Source: Streptomyces sp. KMM 9044 (GTDB lineage: Bacteria; Actinomycetota; Actinomycetes; Streptomycetales; Streptomycetaceae). From it: a stretch of DNA of 64,000 bases. Shown in pieces: positions 38,403-46,272 of the stretch. Below the pieces are notes generated by a model. That model had not been told where the DNA came from, made no database searches, and saw only the letters and a list, made by a program, of their open reading frames with translations. The DNA is taken from positions 6,014,001 to 6,078,000 of the forward strand of contig NZ_CP113910.1 of assembly GCF_024701375.2 (NCBI RefSeq). The letters run 5' to 3'. The translations under genes and the position numbers were made by a program. The stretch's first letter is position 1; each line of letters begins with the position of its first letter.

Positions 38403-39791
38403 ATGAAGGCATACGACGGCATGTACATCGACGGCGCCTGGCGCCCCGCCGCCGGTCCGGACGTGATCGAGGTCGTGAACCCGGCCGACGGGCAGGTGAT
38501 CGCCACCGTCCCCGCGGGTACCGCCGAGGACGTGGACGCCGCCGTGCGGGCGGCCCGCTCCGCCCTCCCCGCCTGGGCCGCGACCACACCCGCCGAGCGC
38601 GCCGCCCGTCTCGCCGCGCTCCGGGACGTGCTGGTGGCCCGGCAAAACGAGATCGCGGAGACGGTGACCGCCGAACTCGGCGCACCCCTGAAGCTCTCGC
38701 AGGCCGTGCACGCGGCCGTGCCGATCGCGGTGGCGGGCTCGTACGCCGAGCTGGCGGCGACGTACCCCTTCGAGGAGCGGACGGGCAACTCGACCGTCCT
38801 GCACGAGCCGGTCGGCGTGGTCGGCGCGATCACCCCCTGGAACTACCCCCTGCACCAGATCGTCGCCAAGGCCGCCCCGGCCCTCGCCGCCGGCTGCACG
38901 ATCGTCGTCAAGCCCGCCGAGGACACCCCGCTGGTCGCCCGGCTCCTCGCGGAGGCGGTGCACGAGGCCGGCGTCCCGGCCGGCGTGTTCAACCTGGTCA
39001 CCGGTCTCGGCCCGGTGGCGGGCCAGGCCCTCGCCGAGCACCCGGGCGTCGACCTGGTCTCCTTCACCGGCTCCACCGCCGTCGGCCGCCGGATCGGCGC
39101 CGTCGCCGCGGGTGCGGTCAAGAAGGTCGCCCTCGAACTGGGCGGCAAGTCCGCCAACGTGATCCTCCCCGGCGCCGACCTGGCCCGGGCGGTCAACGTC
39201 GGCGTCGCCAACGTGATGTCCAACTCCGGCCAGACGTGCAGCGCCTGGACCCGCATGCTGGTCCACCGCGACCAGTACGACGAGGCCGTCGAGCTCGCCA
39301 CGGCCGCCGCCGCCAAGTACGGCGACCGCATCGGCCCCCTCGTCAACGCCAAGCAGCAGGAACGGGTGCGCGGGTACATCGAGAAGGGTGTCGCCGAGGG
39401 CGCACGCCTGGTCGCCGGCGGCCCCGACGCGCCACGCGAACAGGGCTGCTTCGTCAGCCCCACCGTCTTCGCCGACGTCACCCCCGACATGACCATCGCC
39501 CAGGAGGAGATCTTCGGCCCCGTCCTGTCCGTCCTGCGCTACGAGGACGAGGAGGACGCCCTGCGCATCGCCAACGGCACCGTCTACGGACTCGCCGGCG
39601 CGGTCTGGGCCGCCGACGAGGCGCAGGCGGCGGCGTTCGCCCGCCGCATGGAGACCGGCCAGGTCGACATCAACGGCGGCCGCTTCAACCCCCTCGCGCC
39701 CTTCGGCGGTTACAAGCAGTCGGGCGTGGGCCGCGAACTCGGTGTGCACGGGCTGACCGAGTATCTCCAGACCAAGTCCCTCCAGTTCTAG
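38403..39791 (+). CDS. NAD(P)-dependent aldehyde dehydrogenase
   Basis: 462 residues, ATG 38403 with GGAGGAAG upstream. Oxidises an aldehyde to the acid. Seen: TPWNYPLHQIVAKAAPALAAGCT (cofactor loop, given in parts), SFTGSTAVGRRI, catalytic base Glu in LELGGKSANVIL, nucleophile Cys in NSGQTCSAWTRM, EEIFGPVLSV and FGGYKQSGVGRELG. It is first in an operon with a zinc alcohol dehydrogenase 15 bp downstream, so the pair can turn an alcohol into an acid. A palindrome shared with the nearby TetR gene lies in its promoter. Confidence 0.92.
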   Translation: MKAYDGMYIDGAWRPAAGPDVIEVVNPADGQVIATVPAGTAEDVDAAVRAARSALPAWAATTPAERAARLAALRDVLVARQNEIAETVTAELGAPLKLSQAVHAAVPIAVAGSYAELAATYPFEERTGNSTVLHEPVGVVGAITPWNYPLHQIVAKAAPALAAGCTIVVKPAEDTPLVARLLAEAVHEAGVPAGVFNLVTGLGPVAGQALAEHPGVDLVSFTGSTAVGRRIGAVAAGAVKKVALELGGKSANVILPGADLARAVNVGVANVMSNSGQTCSAWTRMLVHRDQYDEAVELATAAAAKYGDRIGPLVNAKQQERVRGYIEKGVAEGARLVAGGPDAPREQGCFVSPTVFADVTPDMTIAQEEIFGPVLSVLRYEDEEDALRIANGTVYGLAGAVWAADEAQAAAFARRMETGQVDINGGRFNPLAPFGGYKQSGVGRELGVHGLTEYLQTKSLQF

Positions 39792-39806
39792 GGGAGTCCC
39801 ACCATC

Positions 39807-40892
39807 ATGGCTGTCCGTGCCGCTGTACTGTCCGCCGTCGACGCCCCGTTGGAGATCACGGGGATCGACCTGCCCGAGCCCGGCCCCGGGAAGGTCCGGG
39901 TCCGGCTCGCCGCGGCCGGGGTCTGCCACTCCGACCTGTCCCTGACCAACGGCACCATGCGTCTCCCGGTCCCGGCGGTGCTGGGCCACGAAGGGGCCGG
40001 CACGGTCGTCTCCGTCGGTGAGGGCGTCACCCGGGTCGCGCCCGGTGACGGCGTCGTCCTCAACTGGGCGCCCTCCTGCGGCGCCTGCCCCGCCTGCGCG
40101 CGCGGCGAGGTGTGGCTGTGCGCCGACGCCCTGAGCGGCGTCGGCGCGGTGCACGCCCACCGCGCCGACGACGGCACCGCGCTCCACCCCGGCCTGAACG
40201 TCGCCGCCTTCGCCGAGGAGACGGTGGTGCCCGCGTCCTGCGTCCTGCCCGCCCCGGACGGCGTCCCGCTCACCGACGCGGCCCTGCTGGGCTGCGCGGT
40301 GCTCACCGGCTACGGTGCCGTCCACCACTGCGCGCAGGTCGGGCCCGGTGAGTCGGTCGCGGTGTTCGGCGTCGGGGGAGTGGGCCTCGCCGCCCTCCAG
40401 GCGGCCCGGATCGCGGGAGCGGCCACGATCGTCGCGGTCGACGTCTCCCCGGAGAAGGAGGAACTGGCCCGTTTCGCCGGGGCGACCGAGTACGTCGTCG
40501 CCTCGGACACCACCGCCCGCGAGATCCGGGCCCTCACCGGGAAGCAGGGCGTGGACGTGGCCGTGGAGTGCGTGGGCCGCGCGGTCACCATCCGCACCGC
40601 CTGGGAGTCCACCCGGCGCGGCGGCCGTACCGCGGTCGTCGGCATCGGCGGCAAGGACCAGCAGGTCACCTTCAACGCCCTGGAGATCTTCCACTGGGGC
40701 AGGACCCTGTCGGGCTGCGTCTACGGCAACTCCGACCCCGCCCGCGACCTCCCCGTTCTCGCCGGACACATCCGCTCCGGCCGGCTCGACCTGGGCGCTC
40801 TCGTCACGGAACGGATCGCCCTGGACGGCATCCCGGCCGCCTTCGACAACATGCTGGCGGGCAGGGGCGGACGGGCTCTGGTGGTCTTCTGA
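39807..40892 (+). CDS. Zinc-dependent alcohol dehydrogenase (MDR, class III-like)
   Basis: 361 residues. Catalytic zinc ligands are Cys in AAGVCHSDLS and His-Glu in LGHEGAGTV; the structural zinc site is CGACPACARGEVWLC. The Rossmann motif is VFGVGGVGLAALQAARIAGA. The long-chain, NAD-dependent type is similar to the AdhD/formaldehyde-alcohol dehydrogenase branch. It lies 15 bp after the aldehyde dehydrogenase, and together they should oxidise a primary alcohol in two steps. It ends 68 bp before the convergent TetR gene. Confidence 0.9.
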   Translation: MAVRAAVLSAVDAPLEITGIDLPEPGPGKVRVRLAAAGVCHSDLSLTNGTMRLPVPAVLGHEGAGTVVSVGEGVTRVAPGDGVVLNWAPSCGACPACARGEVWLCADALSGVGAVHAHRADDGTALHPGLNVAAFAEETVVPASCVLPAPDGVPLTDAALLGCAVLTGYGAVHHCAQVGPGESVAVFGVGGVGLAALQAARIAGAATIVAVDVSPEKEELARFAGATEYVVASDTTAREIRALTGKQGVDVAVECVGRAVTIRTAWESTRRGGRTAVVGIGGKDQQVTFNALEIFHWGRTLSGCVYGNSDPARDLPVLAGHIRSGRLDLGALVTERIALDGIPAAFDNMLAGRGGRALVVF

Positions 40893-40960
40893 ACCGTTGA
40901 ACCGTCCGCCCCGGCACGCGGTACGGACACTTCGGTGGGGGCCGAAGGGCGCGAGAGGCC

Positions 40961-41602
40961 CTACCCGGTGCCCCGCACCTGCTCGTACTGCCCCGCCAGG
41001 CCGTCCAGCAGAGCCGTCAGGCCCGTCTCGAAGGCACGCTCGTCGATCTTCTCCTGCTGGTCGGCGAGCAGGTGCGCCTGGCCGAGGTGGGGATAGTCGG
41101 CGGGGTCGTAGGCGTCCGCGTCGTCCACGAAGCCGCCGGCGAAGGAACCGAGCGCCGAGCCCATGATGAAGTACCGCATCAGCGCGCCGATGGACGTGGC
41201 CTGTGCGGGCGGCCAGCCCGCCTCGACCATCGCGCCGTAGGCCGCGTCGGCGAGCCGCAGGGCGGCCGGGCGGCGGCCGGGGCCGCGGGCCAGGACCGGG
41301 ACGATGTTGGGGTGGGCGCGCAGCGCGGACCGGTAGGAGACCGCCCAGTCGTGCAGCGCGGTCCGCCAGTCCCGGCCGTCCTCGAACATCGACAGGTCGA
41401 CCAGCGCGCTCACCGAGTCGGCCACCGCCTCGAGGATCTCGTCCTTGGCGCGGAAGTGGTGGTAGAGCGAGGGCCCGCTGACCCCCAGCTGTGCGGCGAG
41501 CCGGCGTGTGGAGACGGCGGCCAGACCCTCCGCGTCCACGAGCTCCCGTGCCGTCTCGACGATCCGGTCGGTGCTGAGCAGGGGCTTGCGCGGTCGGGCC
41601 AT
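40961..41602 (-). CDS. TetR-family repressor of the dehydrogenase genes
   Basis: 213 residues from ATG 41602 (MARPRKPLLSTDR). The helix-turn-helix is TRRLAAQLGVSGPSLYHHFRAKDEIL; the C-terminal part is a TetR_C_1-like ligand domain (residues 75-210). It is divergent from an acyl-CoA dehydrogenase gene with a shared operator at 41628-41647. The same half-sites occur upstream of the aldehyde/alcohol dehydrogenase operon. So one repressor probably controls all three enzymes, released by an acid or acyl-CoA. The ligand is unknown. Confidence 0.88.
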   Translation of the reverse strand: MARPRKPLLSTDRIVETARELVDAEGLAAVSTRRLAAQLGVSGPSLYHHFRAKDEILEAVADSVSALVDLSMFEDGRDWRTALHDWAVSYRSALRAHPNIVPVLARGPGRRPAALRLADAAYGAMVEAGWPPAQATSIGALMRYFIMGSALGSFAGGFVDDADAYDPADYPHLGQAHLLADQQEKIDERAFETGLTALLDGLAGQYEQVRGTG

Positions 41603-41627
41603 GGCGCACATAGTAGGGCTGCACCAG

Positions 41628-41647
41628 AAAACTAGCAGTGGTAATTA
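41628..41647. promoter_or_regulatory. Operator in the TetR/acyl-CoA dehydrogenase divergon
   Basis: AAAACTAGCAGTGGTAATTA, between divergent starts at 41602 and 41672. AAACTAGC and TAATT are identical in order and spacing to the reverse complement of the 38344 site. Confidence 0.7.
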
Positions 41648-41671
41648 AAATCCCGGGGTTGGGTGACTGCC

Positions 41672-42823
41672 ATGAACCTGGAACTCGGCGAGGAGCAGAG
41701 CGCCGTCCGCCGGCTCGCCCGGGACTTCGTCGAGCGTGAGGTCGCGCCCCACGCCACGGCCTGGGACCGCGCCGAAGAAGTCGACCGGGGCATCGTGAAG
41801 AAGCTGGGCGACCTCGGCTTCCTCGGGCTGACGATCGACGAGCGGTACGGCGGTTCGGGCGGCGACCATCTCGCGTACTGCCTGGTCACCGAGGAACTGG
41901 GGCGCGGCGACTCCTCCGTGCGCGGAATCGTCTCCGTGTCCCTGGGGCTGGTGGCGAAGACCGTCGCGGTCTGGGGCAGCGAGGAACAGAAACGGGCCTG
42001 GCTTCCCGGCCTCACCTCCGGCGCGTACGTCGGCTGCTTCGGCCTCACCGAGCCGGGCACCGGTTCCGACGCCGGCAGCCTCTCCACCCGCGCGGTGCGC
42101 GACGGCGGCGACTACGTCGTCAACGGCACCAAGACGTTCATCACCAACGGCACCTGGGCCGACGTCGTCCTGCTGTTCGCCCGGTCCACCGACGCCCCGG
42201 GCCACAAGGGGGTGTCCGCCTTCCTCGTGCCCGCCGACACCCCCGGCCTGACCCGTCGGCCCCTGCGCGGCAAGCTCGGCCTGCGCGGCCAGGCCACCGC
42301 CGAGCTGGTGCTGGAGGACGTGCGCGTGCCCACGTCCGCGAGGCTCGCCCCCGAGGGCAAGGGCTTCTCGGTCGCCATGTCCGCCCTGGCCAAGGGGCGC
42401 ATGTCGGTCGCCGCGGGCTGTGTCGGCATCGCCCAGGCCGCGCTCGACGCGGCCGTGCGGTACGCGGGGGAGCGCGAGCAGTTCGGGAAGACCATCGCCC
42501 ATCACCAGCTGGTGCAGGAACTGATCAGCGACATCGCCGTGGACGTCGACGCCGCCCGGCTGCTGACCTGGCGGGTCGCCGATCTGATCGACCGCGGGCA
42601 GCCGTTCGCCGTCGAGTCCTCCAAGGCCAAGCTCTTCGCCTCGGAGGCGGCCGTCCGTGCCGCCGGCAACGCCCTCCAGGTCTACGGCGGTTACGGCTAC
42701 ATCGACGAGTACCCGGCGGGCAAGCTGCTGCGCGACGCCCGTGTCATGACGCTCTACGAGGGCACCAGCCAGATCCAGAAGCTGGTCATCGGGCGGGCGC
42801 TGACCGGGGTTTCGGCGTTCTGA
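41672..42823 (+). CDS. Acyl-CoA dehydrogenase, short/branched-chain type
   Basis: 383 residues from ATG 41672 (GTG 41663 is also possible). FAD signatures are CFGLTEPGTGSDAG and TFITNGTWADV; the catalytic region is RDARVMTLYEGTSQIQKLVIGRALTG, with Glu in YEGT. GGYGYIDEYPAGKL is the C-terminal family motif. Likely acts on a short or branched acyl-CoA. It is divergent from, and shares an operator with, the TetR gene that probably also controls the aldehyde and alcohol dehydrogenases, so the acid made by those enzymes may be its source of substrate. Confidence 0.9.
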   Translation: MNLELGEEQSAVRRLARDFVEREVAPHATAWDRAEEVDRGIVKKLGDLGFLGLTIDERYGGSGGDHLAYCLVTEELGRGDSSVRGIVSVSLGLVAKTVAVWGSEEQKRAWLPGLTSGAYVGCFGLTEPGTGSDAGSLSTRAVRDGGDYVVNGTKTFITNGTWADVVLLFARSTDAPGHKGVSAFLVPADTPGLTRRPLRGKLGLRGQATAELVLEDVRVPTSARLAPEGKGFSVAMSALAKGRMSVAAGCVGIAQAALDAAVRYAGEREQFGKTIAHHQLVQELISDIAVDVDAARLLTWRVADLIDRGQPFAVESSKAKLFASEAAVRAAGNALQVYGGYGYIDEYPAGKLLRDARVMTLYEGTSQIQKLVIGRALTGVSAF

Positions 42824-42920
42824 GACCGGAGAGGGCCGGCCGGTCCGAGTAGTCCGCCCGGGGCGGATCTGAGTATCCGGACGGATGCGCGCGCCGCCGT
42901 GGTCGCCGACCCTGTTCCCC

Positions 42921-43208
42921 ATGAGTGACACACCGGTCAAGCAGCAGAGCACGGCGGCCTTCTACGGTCAGGCCGTCGTCTCGTTCGCCGTCGCCCTGGG
43001 GGCGACCGCCTTCGGCATCATCCGGCTCGAGGCCGACGCCTGGGTGCGCGGCTTCATGGCGATCGCCGTCCTGTACCTCGTCACCTCCGCCTTCACCCTG
43101 GCCAAGGTCATCCGTGACCGTCAGGAGGCCGGCCAGATCGTGAGCCGGGTGGACCAGGCGCGGCTGGAGAAGCTCCTCGCGGAACACGACCCCTTCGAAA
43201 AGCTGTGA
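42921..43208 (+). CDS. YiaA/YiaB-family inner-membrane protein
   Basis: 95 residues from ATG 42921. Two membrane helices (about 15-33 and 44-62) in the YiaAB two-helix pattern: AFYGQAVVSFAVALGATAFG and RGFMAIAVLYLVTSAFTLAK. A charged C-terminal tail (RDRQEAGQIVSRVDQARLEK) faces the cytoplasm. Function unknown in the family. It stands alone, 97 bp after the acyl-CoA dehydrogenase. Confidence 0.82.
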   Translation: MSDTPVKQQSTAAFYGQAVVSFAVALGATAFGIIRLEADAWVRGFMAIAVLYLVTSAFTLAKVIRDRQEAGQIVSRVDQARLEKLLAEHDPFEKL

Positions 43209-43264
43209 GCATTCCACGGGACGATGCCCGGTCCGCGCTCGGAGGAGCGGACGAAGGGCAGGCC

Positions 43265-43279
43265 CTAAGCGATCGCTCA
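43265..43279. promoter_or_regulatory. Operator upstream of the TetR gene at 43325
   Basis: CTAAGCGATCGCTCA, with a perfect AGCGATCGCT core, 46 bases before the TetR start. It matches the palindrome CTAAGCGACTGCTTAG upstream of maoC, so autoregulation is likely. Confidence 0.65.
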
Positions 43280-43324
43280 CCCTTGCCGGTATGGTGTTGT
43301 CCCTGCCAGTGAATGGGGTGAGCG

Positions 43325-43972
43325 ATGAGTACGGTGGAGGAGACGGCCGGCGCCGAGGCGCAGCCGTGGGGTGAGGTCACGCCCGACGCGGCCCGACGGC
43401 TGTTGCTCGCCGCCGTCGAGGCGTTCGCGGAGCGTGGCTACCACGCCACGACGACCCGCGACATCGCCGGCCGTGCCGGCATGAGTCCGGCCGCGCTCTA
43501 CATCCACTACAAGACCAAGGAAGAGCTGCTCCACCGCATCAGCAGGATCGGCCACGAGAAGGCCCTGGACATCCTGCGGACCGCGGCCCGCGCCGAGGGC
43601 AGCGCGACCCGGCGTCTCGCCGAGGCCGTGAGTTCCTTCGTCCGCTGGCACGCGGTCGGGCGCACCACCGCACGGGTCGTGCAGTACGAACTCGACGCGC
43701 TCGGCCCCGACGCCCGCGCCGAGATCATCGCCCTGCGCCGGCAGGTCGACGCCGAGGTGCGCGGGATCATCGAGGAGGGCGTGCGCTCGGGTGAGTTCGA
43801 CGTCAACGACGTGCGGGGCACCACTCTCGCCGTGCTCTCCCTCTGCATCGACGTGGCGCGCTGGTTCAACGTCAACGGCTCCCGCACCCCCGAGGAGGTC
43901 GGCGCCCTCTACGCCGGCCTCGTCCTGCGTATGGTCGGCGCAGACCGTACGGACACCGTCCCGGGGGAGTAG
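43325..43972 (+). CDS. TetR-family regulator of the MaoC gene
   Basis: 215 residues, ATG 43325 (GGGGTGAGCG upstream). Helix-turn-helix: TTRDIAGRAGMSPAALYIHYKTKEELL. The C-terminal domain (ISRIGHEKALDILRTAAR, VVQYELDALGPDARAEI) is of the kind that binds acyl-CoA in KstR2/FadR-like regulators. It is convergent with maoC (18 bp gap), and both genes have the same CTAAGCG-type site in their promoters. It therefore probably represses itself and maoC until an acyl-CoA appears. Confidence 0.88.
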   Translation: MSTVEETAGAEAQPWGEVTPDAARRLLLAAVEAFAERGYHATTTRDIAGRAGMSPAALYIHYKTKEELLHRISRIGHEKALDILRTAARAEGSATRRLAEAVSSFVRWHAVGRTTARVVQYELDALGPDARAEIIALRRQVDAEVRGIIEEGVRSGEFDVNDVRGTTLAVLSLCIDVARWFNVNGSRTPEEVGALYAGLVLRMVGADRTDTVPGE

Positions 43973-43990
43973 ATCACCGCCGGCCCGGGT

Positions 43991-44452
43991 TCAGACGTAG
44001 TACCGGGCCACCGACTCGGCCACGCACACCGGTTTGTCGCCGCCCTCGCGCTCCACGGTGAACGCCGTGGTCACCTGGACGCAGCCTCCCGCCTCGTCCA
44101 CGGCGGTGATCTTCGCGGTGGCACGCACCCGCGATCCCACCGGGACGGGTGCGGGGAAACGCACCTTGTTCGTACCGTAGTTGACGCCCATCTTCACGCC
44201 CTCGACGGAGAGCAGCTGCGGGCCGAACAGCGGCAGCAGCGACAGCGTCAGATAGCCGTGCGCGATGGTCGTGCCGAACGGCCCCGACGCTGCCCGCTCC
44301 GGATCGACGTGGATCCACTGGTGGTCACCGGTGGCCTCGGCGAACAGGTCGACCCGCTTCTGGTCGACCTCCAGCCAGTCCGTGTACCCCAGCTGTTCGC
44401 CCACCGCCGCCTTCAGATCGTCGACGGACGTGAAGATTCTCGGCTCTGCCAT
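43991..44452 (-). CDS. MaoC-like (R)-specific enoyl-CoA hydratase
   Basis: 153 residues, ATG 44452. Hot-dog fold with the hydratase-2 motif: catalytic Asp and His in [16 protein letters not shown], then [18 protein letters not shown]. It adds water across trans-2-enoyl-CoA to give (R)-3-hydroxyacyl-CoA, in fatty-acid breakdown or as a side supply of hydroxyacyl-CoA. Full length for a single-domain MaoC. A TetR-type palindrome lies 49 bases upstream. Confidence 0.9.
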   Translation of the reverse strand: MAEPRIFTSVDDLKAAVGEQLGYTDWLEVDQKRVDLFAEATGDHQWIHVDPERAASGPFGTTIAHGYLTLSLLPLFGPQLLSVEGVKMGVNYGTNKVRFPAPVPVGSRVRATAKITAVDEAGGCVQVTTAFTVEREGGDKPVCVAESVARYYV

Positions 44453-44500
44453 GTCCCGGCCTCTCGCGTCACGTGGTCGCGCGCGCCACCGCGCGCATAC

Positions 44501-44516
44501 CTAAGCGACTGCTTAG
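44501..44516. promoter_or_regulatory. Operator upstream of maoC
   Basis: CTAAGCGACTGCTTAG: perfect 6 bp arms CTAAGC/GCTTAG around GACT. It lies between maoC (start 44452) and soxR (start 44582) and matches the site before the TetR gene at 43325. Confidence 0.68.
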
Positions 44517-44581
44517 CATGGTCGGCGGTGCGGGCGTTGTCAACGGACCGGCCGCCACGCGGGGTGGGTAACCTCCGAGGC

Positions 44582-45082
44582 GTGCCCCAGGTTCCGGAGA
44601 AGATCCACGAACTCACGGTCGGCCGGCTCGCCGCGCGCAGCGGCGCCGCCGTCTCGGCCCTGCACTTCTACGAGTCCAAGGGGCTGATCAGCAGTCGGCG
44701 CACCTCGGGCAACCAGCGTCGCCACAGCCGTGACACCCTGCGCCGGGTCGCCTTCATCCGGGCCGCCCAGCGGGTCGGTATCCCGCTCGCCACCATACGC
44801 GGGGCGCTCGCCGAACTGCCCCAGGAACGTACTCCCCCGCGGGACGACCGGGCCCGCCTCTCCGAGGCGTGGCGCGCGGAGCTGGACGAGCGCATTGAAC
44901 AGCTCAACCGGCTGCGCGACCGCCTCACCGACTGCATCGGCTGCGGCTGCCTGTCGCTCGACTCCTGTGTCCTGTCCAACCCGGACGACGTCTTCGGCGG
45001 CCGTCTGACGGGCTCACGGCTGCTCGCCGGGAAACGTCCCGCCGGGCCGGGCGCCCCACAGGCCGGTGCCGGCACCGCGTGA
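44582..45082 (+). CDS. soxR: Redox-sensing MerR-family regulator SoxR
   Basis: About 166 residues from GTG 44582; an upstream GTG cannot be excluded. MerR helix-turn-helix [25 protein letters not shown], a dimer helix, and the [2Fe-2S] loop [12 protein letters not shown], with all four Cys present. In Streptomyces SoxR responds to redox-active compounds such as the strain's own pigments and activates a small regulon. No SoxR target is obvious next to it. It is divergent from maoC across 129 bp. Confidence 0.93.
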   Translation: MPQVPEKIHELTVGRLAARSGAAVSALHFYESKGLISSRRTSGNQRRHSRDTLRRVAFIRAAQRVGIPLATIRGALAELPQERTPPRDDRARLSEAWRAELDERIEQLNRLRDRLTDCIGCGCLSLDSCVLSNPDDVFGGRLTGSRLLAGKRPAGPGAPQAGAGTA

Positions 45083-45135
45083 CAGCCATCACGTGACGGT
45101 GGGGGCACGGCATCCCCGGCGCACCCCCACACCTC

Positions 45136-45738
45136 TCAGGCCGACACCAGCAGCTTCGACCGTCTGGCGTCCGCCAGCGCCTCGGTCGTCAGAACAGGAC
45201 GCGGCACCAGGATTCCGCAGTCCGCGCAGACCGGTCCCGCCGACGGCTCGTGGTCCAGGTCGTACCGCCACCTGAGCCGTTCCCCCCGGCACACGGGGCA
45301 GGCGTCACCCGGTTCGCGCTCCAGCGCGGCGATCAACCGCCGCAGCACCTCGGCCAGCGGTTCCCGCGGATGCACCCGCGGGTCGTCGCACCAGGCCACG
45401 CCGAAACCGCCCCAGGTCAGCCGGTGCCAGTCGTCCACACTGCCCGGCCTGCGCAGGCCGCCGTGCTTCTCCTTCCTGCGGCGCTCGGCGAACTCCCCCT
45501 CGTAGCCCAGCCAGACCGCGCGGGCCTCCTCCAACTCGTCCAGTGCGGCCACGAGCCGCGCCGGGTCGACGGAGCGGTCCTCGGGGTCGAATCCGGCACG
45601 CGCGCACAGATGGTCCCAGGTCGCCCTGTGCCCGTACGGAGCGAACCGCTCAAGGCACTTGCGCAGCGAATAGCGCCGCAGTGCCAGATCGGACCGCGGA
45701 TCCCGGACCTGTCTCGCCAGACTTCGGAAACCGGCCAT
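45136..45738 (-). CDS. Hypothetical protein with C-terminal zinc ribbon
   Basis: 200 residues, ATG 45738 with GGAGGTG upstream. A helical N-terminal part (residues 1-100: SLRKCLERFAPYGHRATWDHL, AALDELEEARAVWLGYEGEF) is followed by a zinc-ribbon CPVC...CADC (about residues 148-175) and a short tail. No known domain name can be given with confidence. It is convergent with soxR (53 bp). A nucleic-acid or protein-contact role is possible. Confidence 0.65.
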   Translation of the reverse strand: MAGFRSLARQVRDPRSDLALRRYSLRKCLERFAPYGHRATWDHLCARAGFDPEDRSVDPARLVAALDELEEARAVWLGYEGEFAERRRKEKHGGLRRPGSVDDWHRLTWGGFGVAWCDDPRVHPREPLAEVLRRLIAALEREPGDACPVCRGERLRWRYDLDHEPSAGPVCADCGILVPRPVLTTEALADARRSKLLVSA

Positions 45739-46272
45739 CGTCGTGCACCTCCGTCACACCTGCACCTGTAATCCGGTCACTTCGGCGTCGTCGAACGGAC
45801 GTCGTCGAGTAGACGTATCGACAAGCGAATCGGCTCCATCCCTCTTTCCGCGGCCTTCCCCGGCCGGTCGCGCGGAGCCGTGGGCCAACTCCCGTGCCCC
45901 GTGCCTCAGCCGTGGTCCCCCACGGCGTCCCCGTGGTCCGTTCCATGGTCATGTCCGTGGCCGCCTCCCTCGCCGCCCCGGCCCTCGGCGGCTGTCCAGG
46001 CGGTTGCCCGGGCAGCCCGCTCCCCTGCGCGGCGGGAACGTCCCGACAGTCCGGTTCCCGTCGGGGGGGAGCCCCGTGCCGCGGCGTACCGCGCGCACCA
46101 CCCCGACAGACAGAGAACTCTCCACGGCCTCCACGGGTTCCTGAAGACCGCGGCGTTATGCGTGCCGATCGCGCCCCTGAACACCCCGCGGTCTGCGAGG
46201 AACCCCGCGGGGGCGGTGTCCGCGCAGGTGGCAGCGGTGGAACATCGGCACACACCGCCGCCCGAGGCGGGC
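45739..46272. other. Intergenic region, nothing assigned
   Basis: 534 bases between the zinc-ribbon gene (reading leftward) and the end of the NamZ-like gene. Several open frames exist on both strands but their protein sequence is low-complexity Arg/Pro/Gly and none has a ribosome site. The promoter of the zinc-ribbon gene should be within 45740-45830. Confidence 0.4.
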
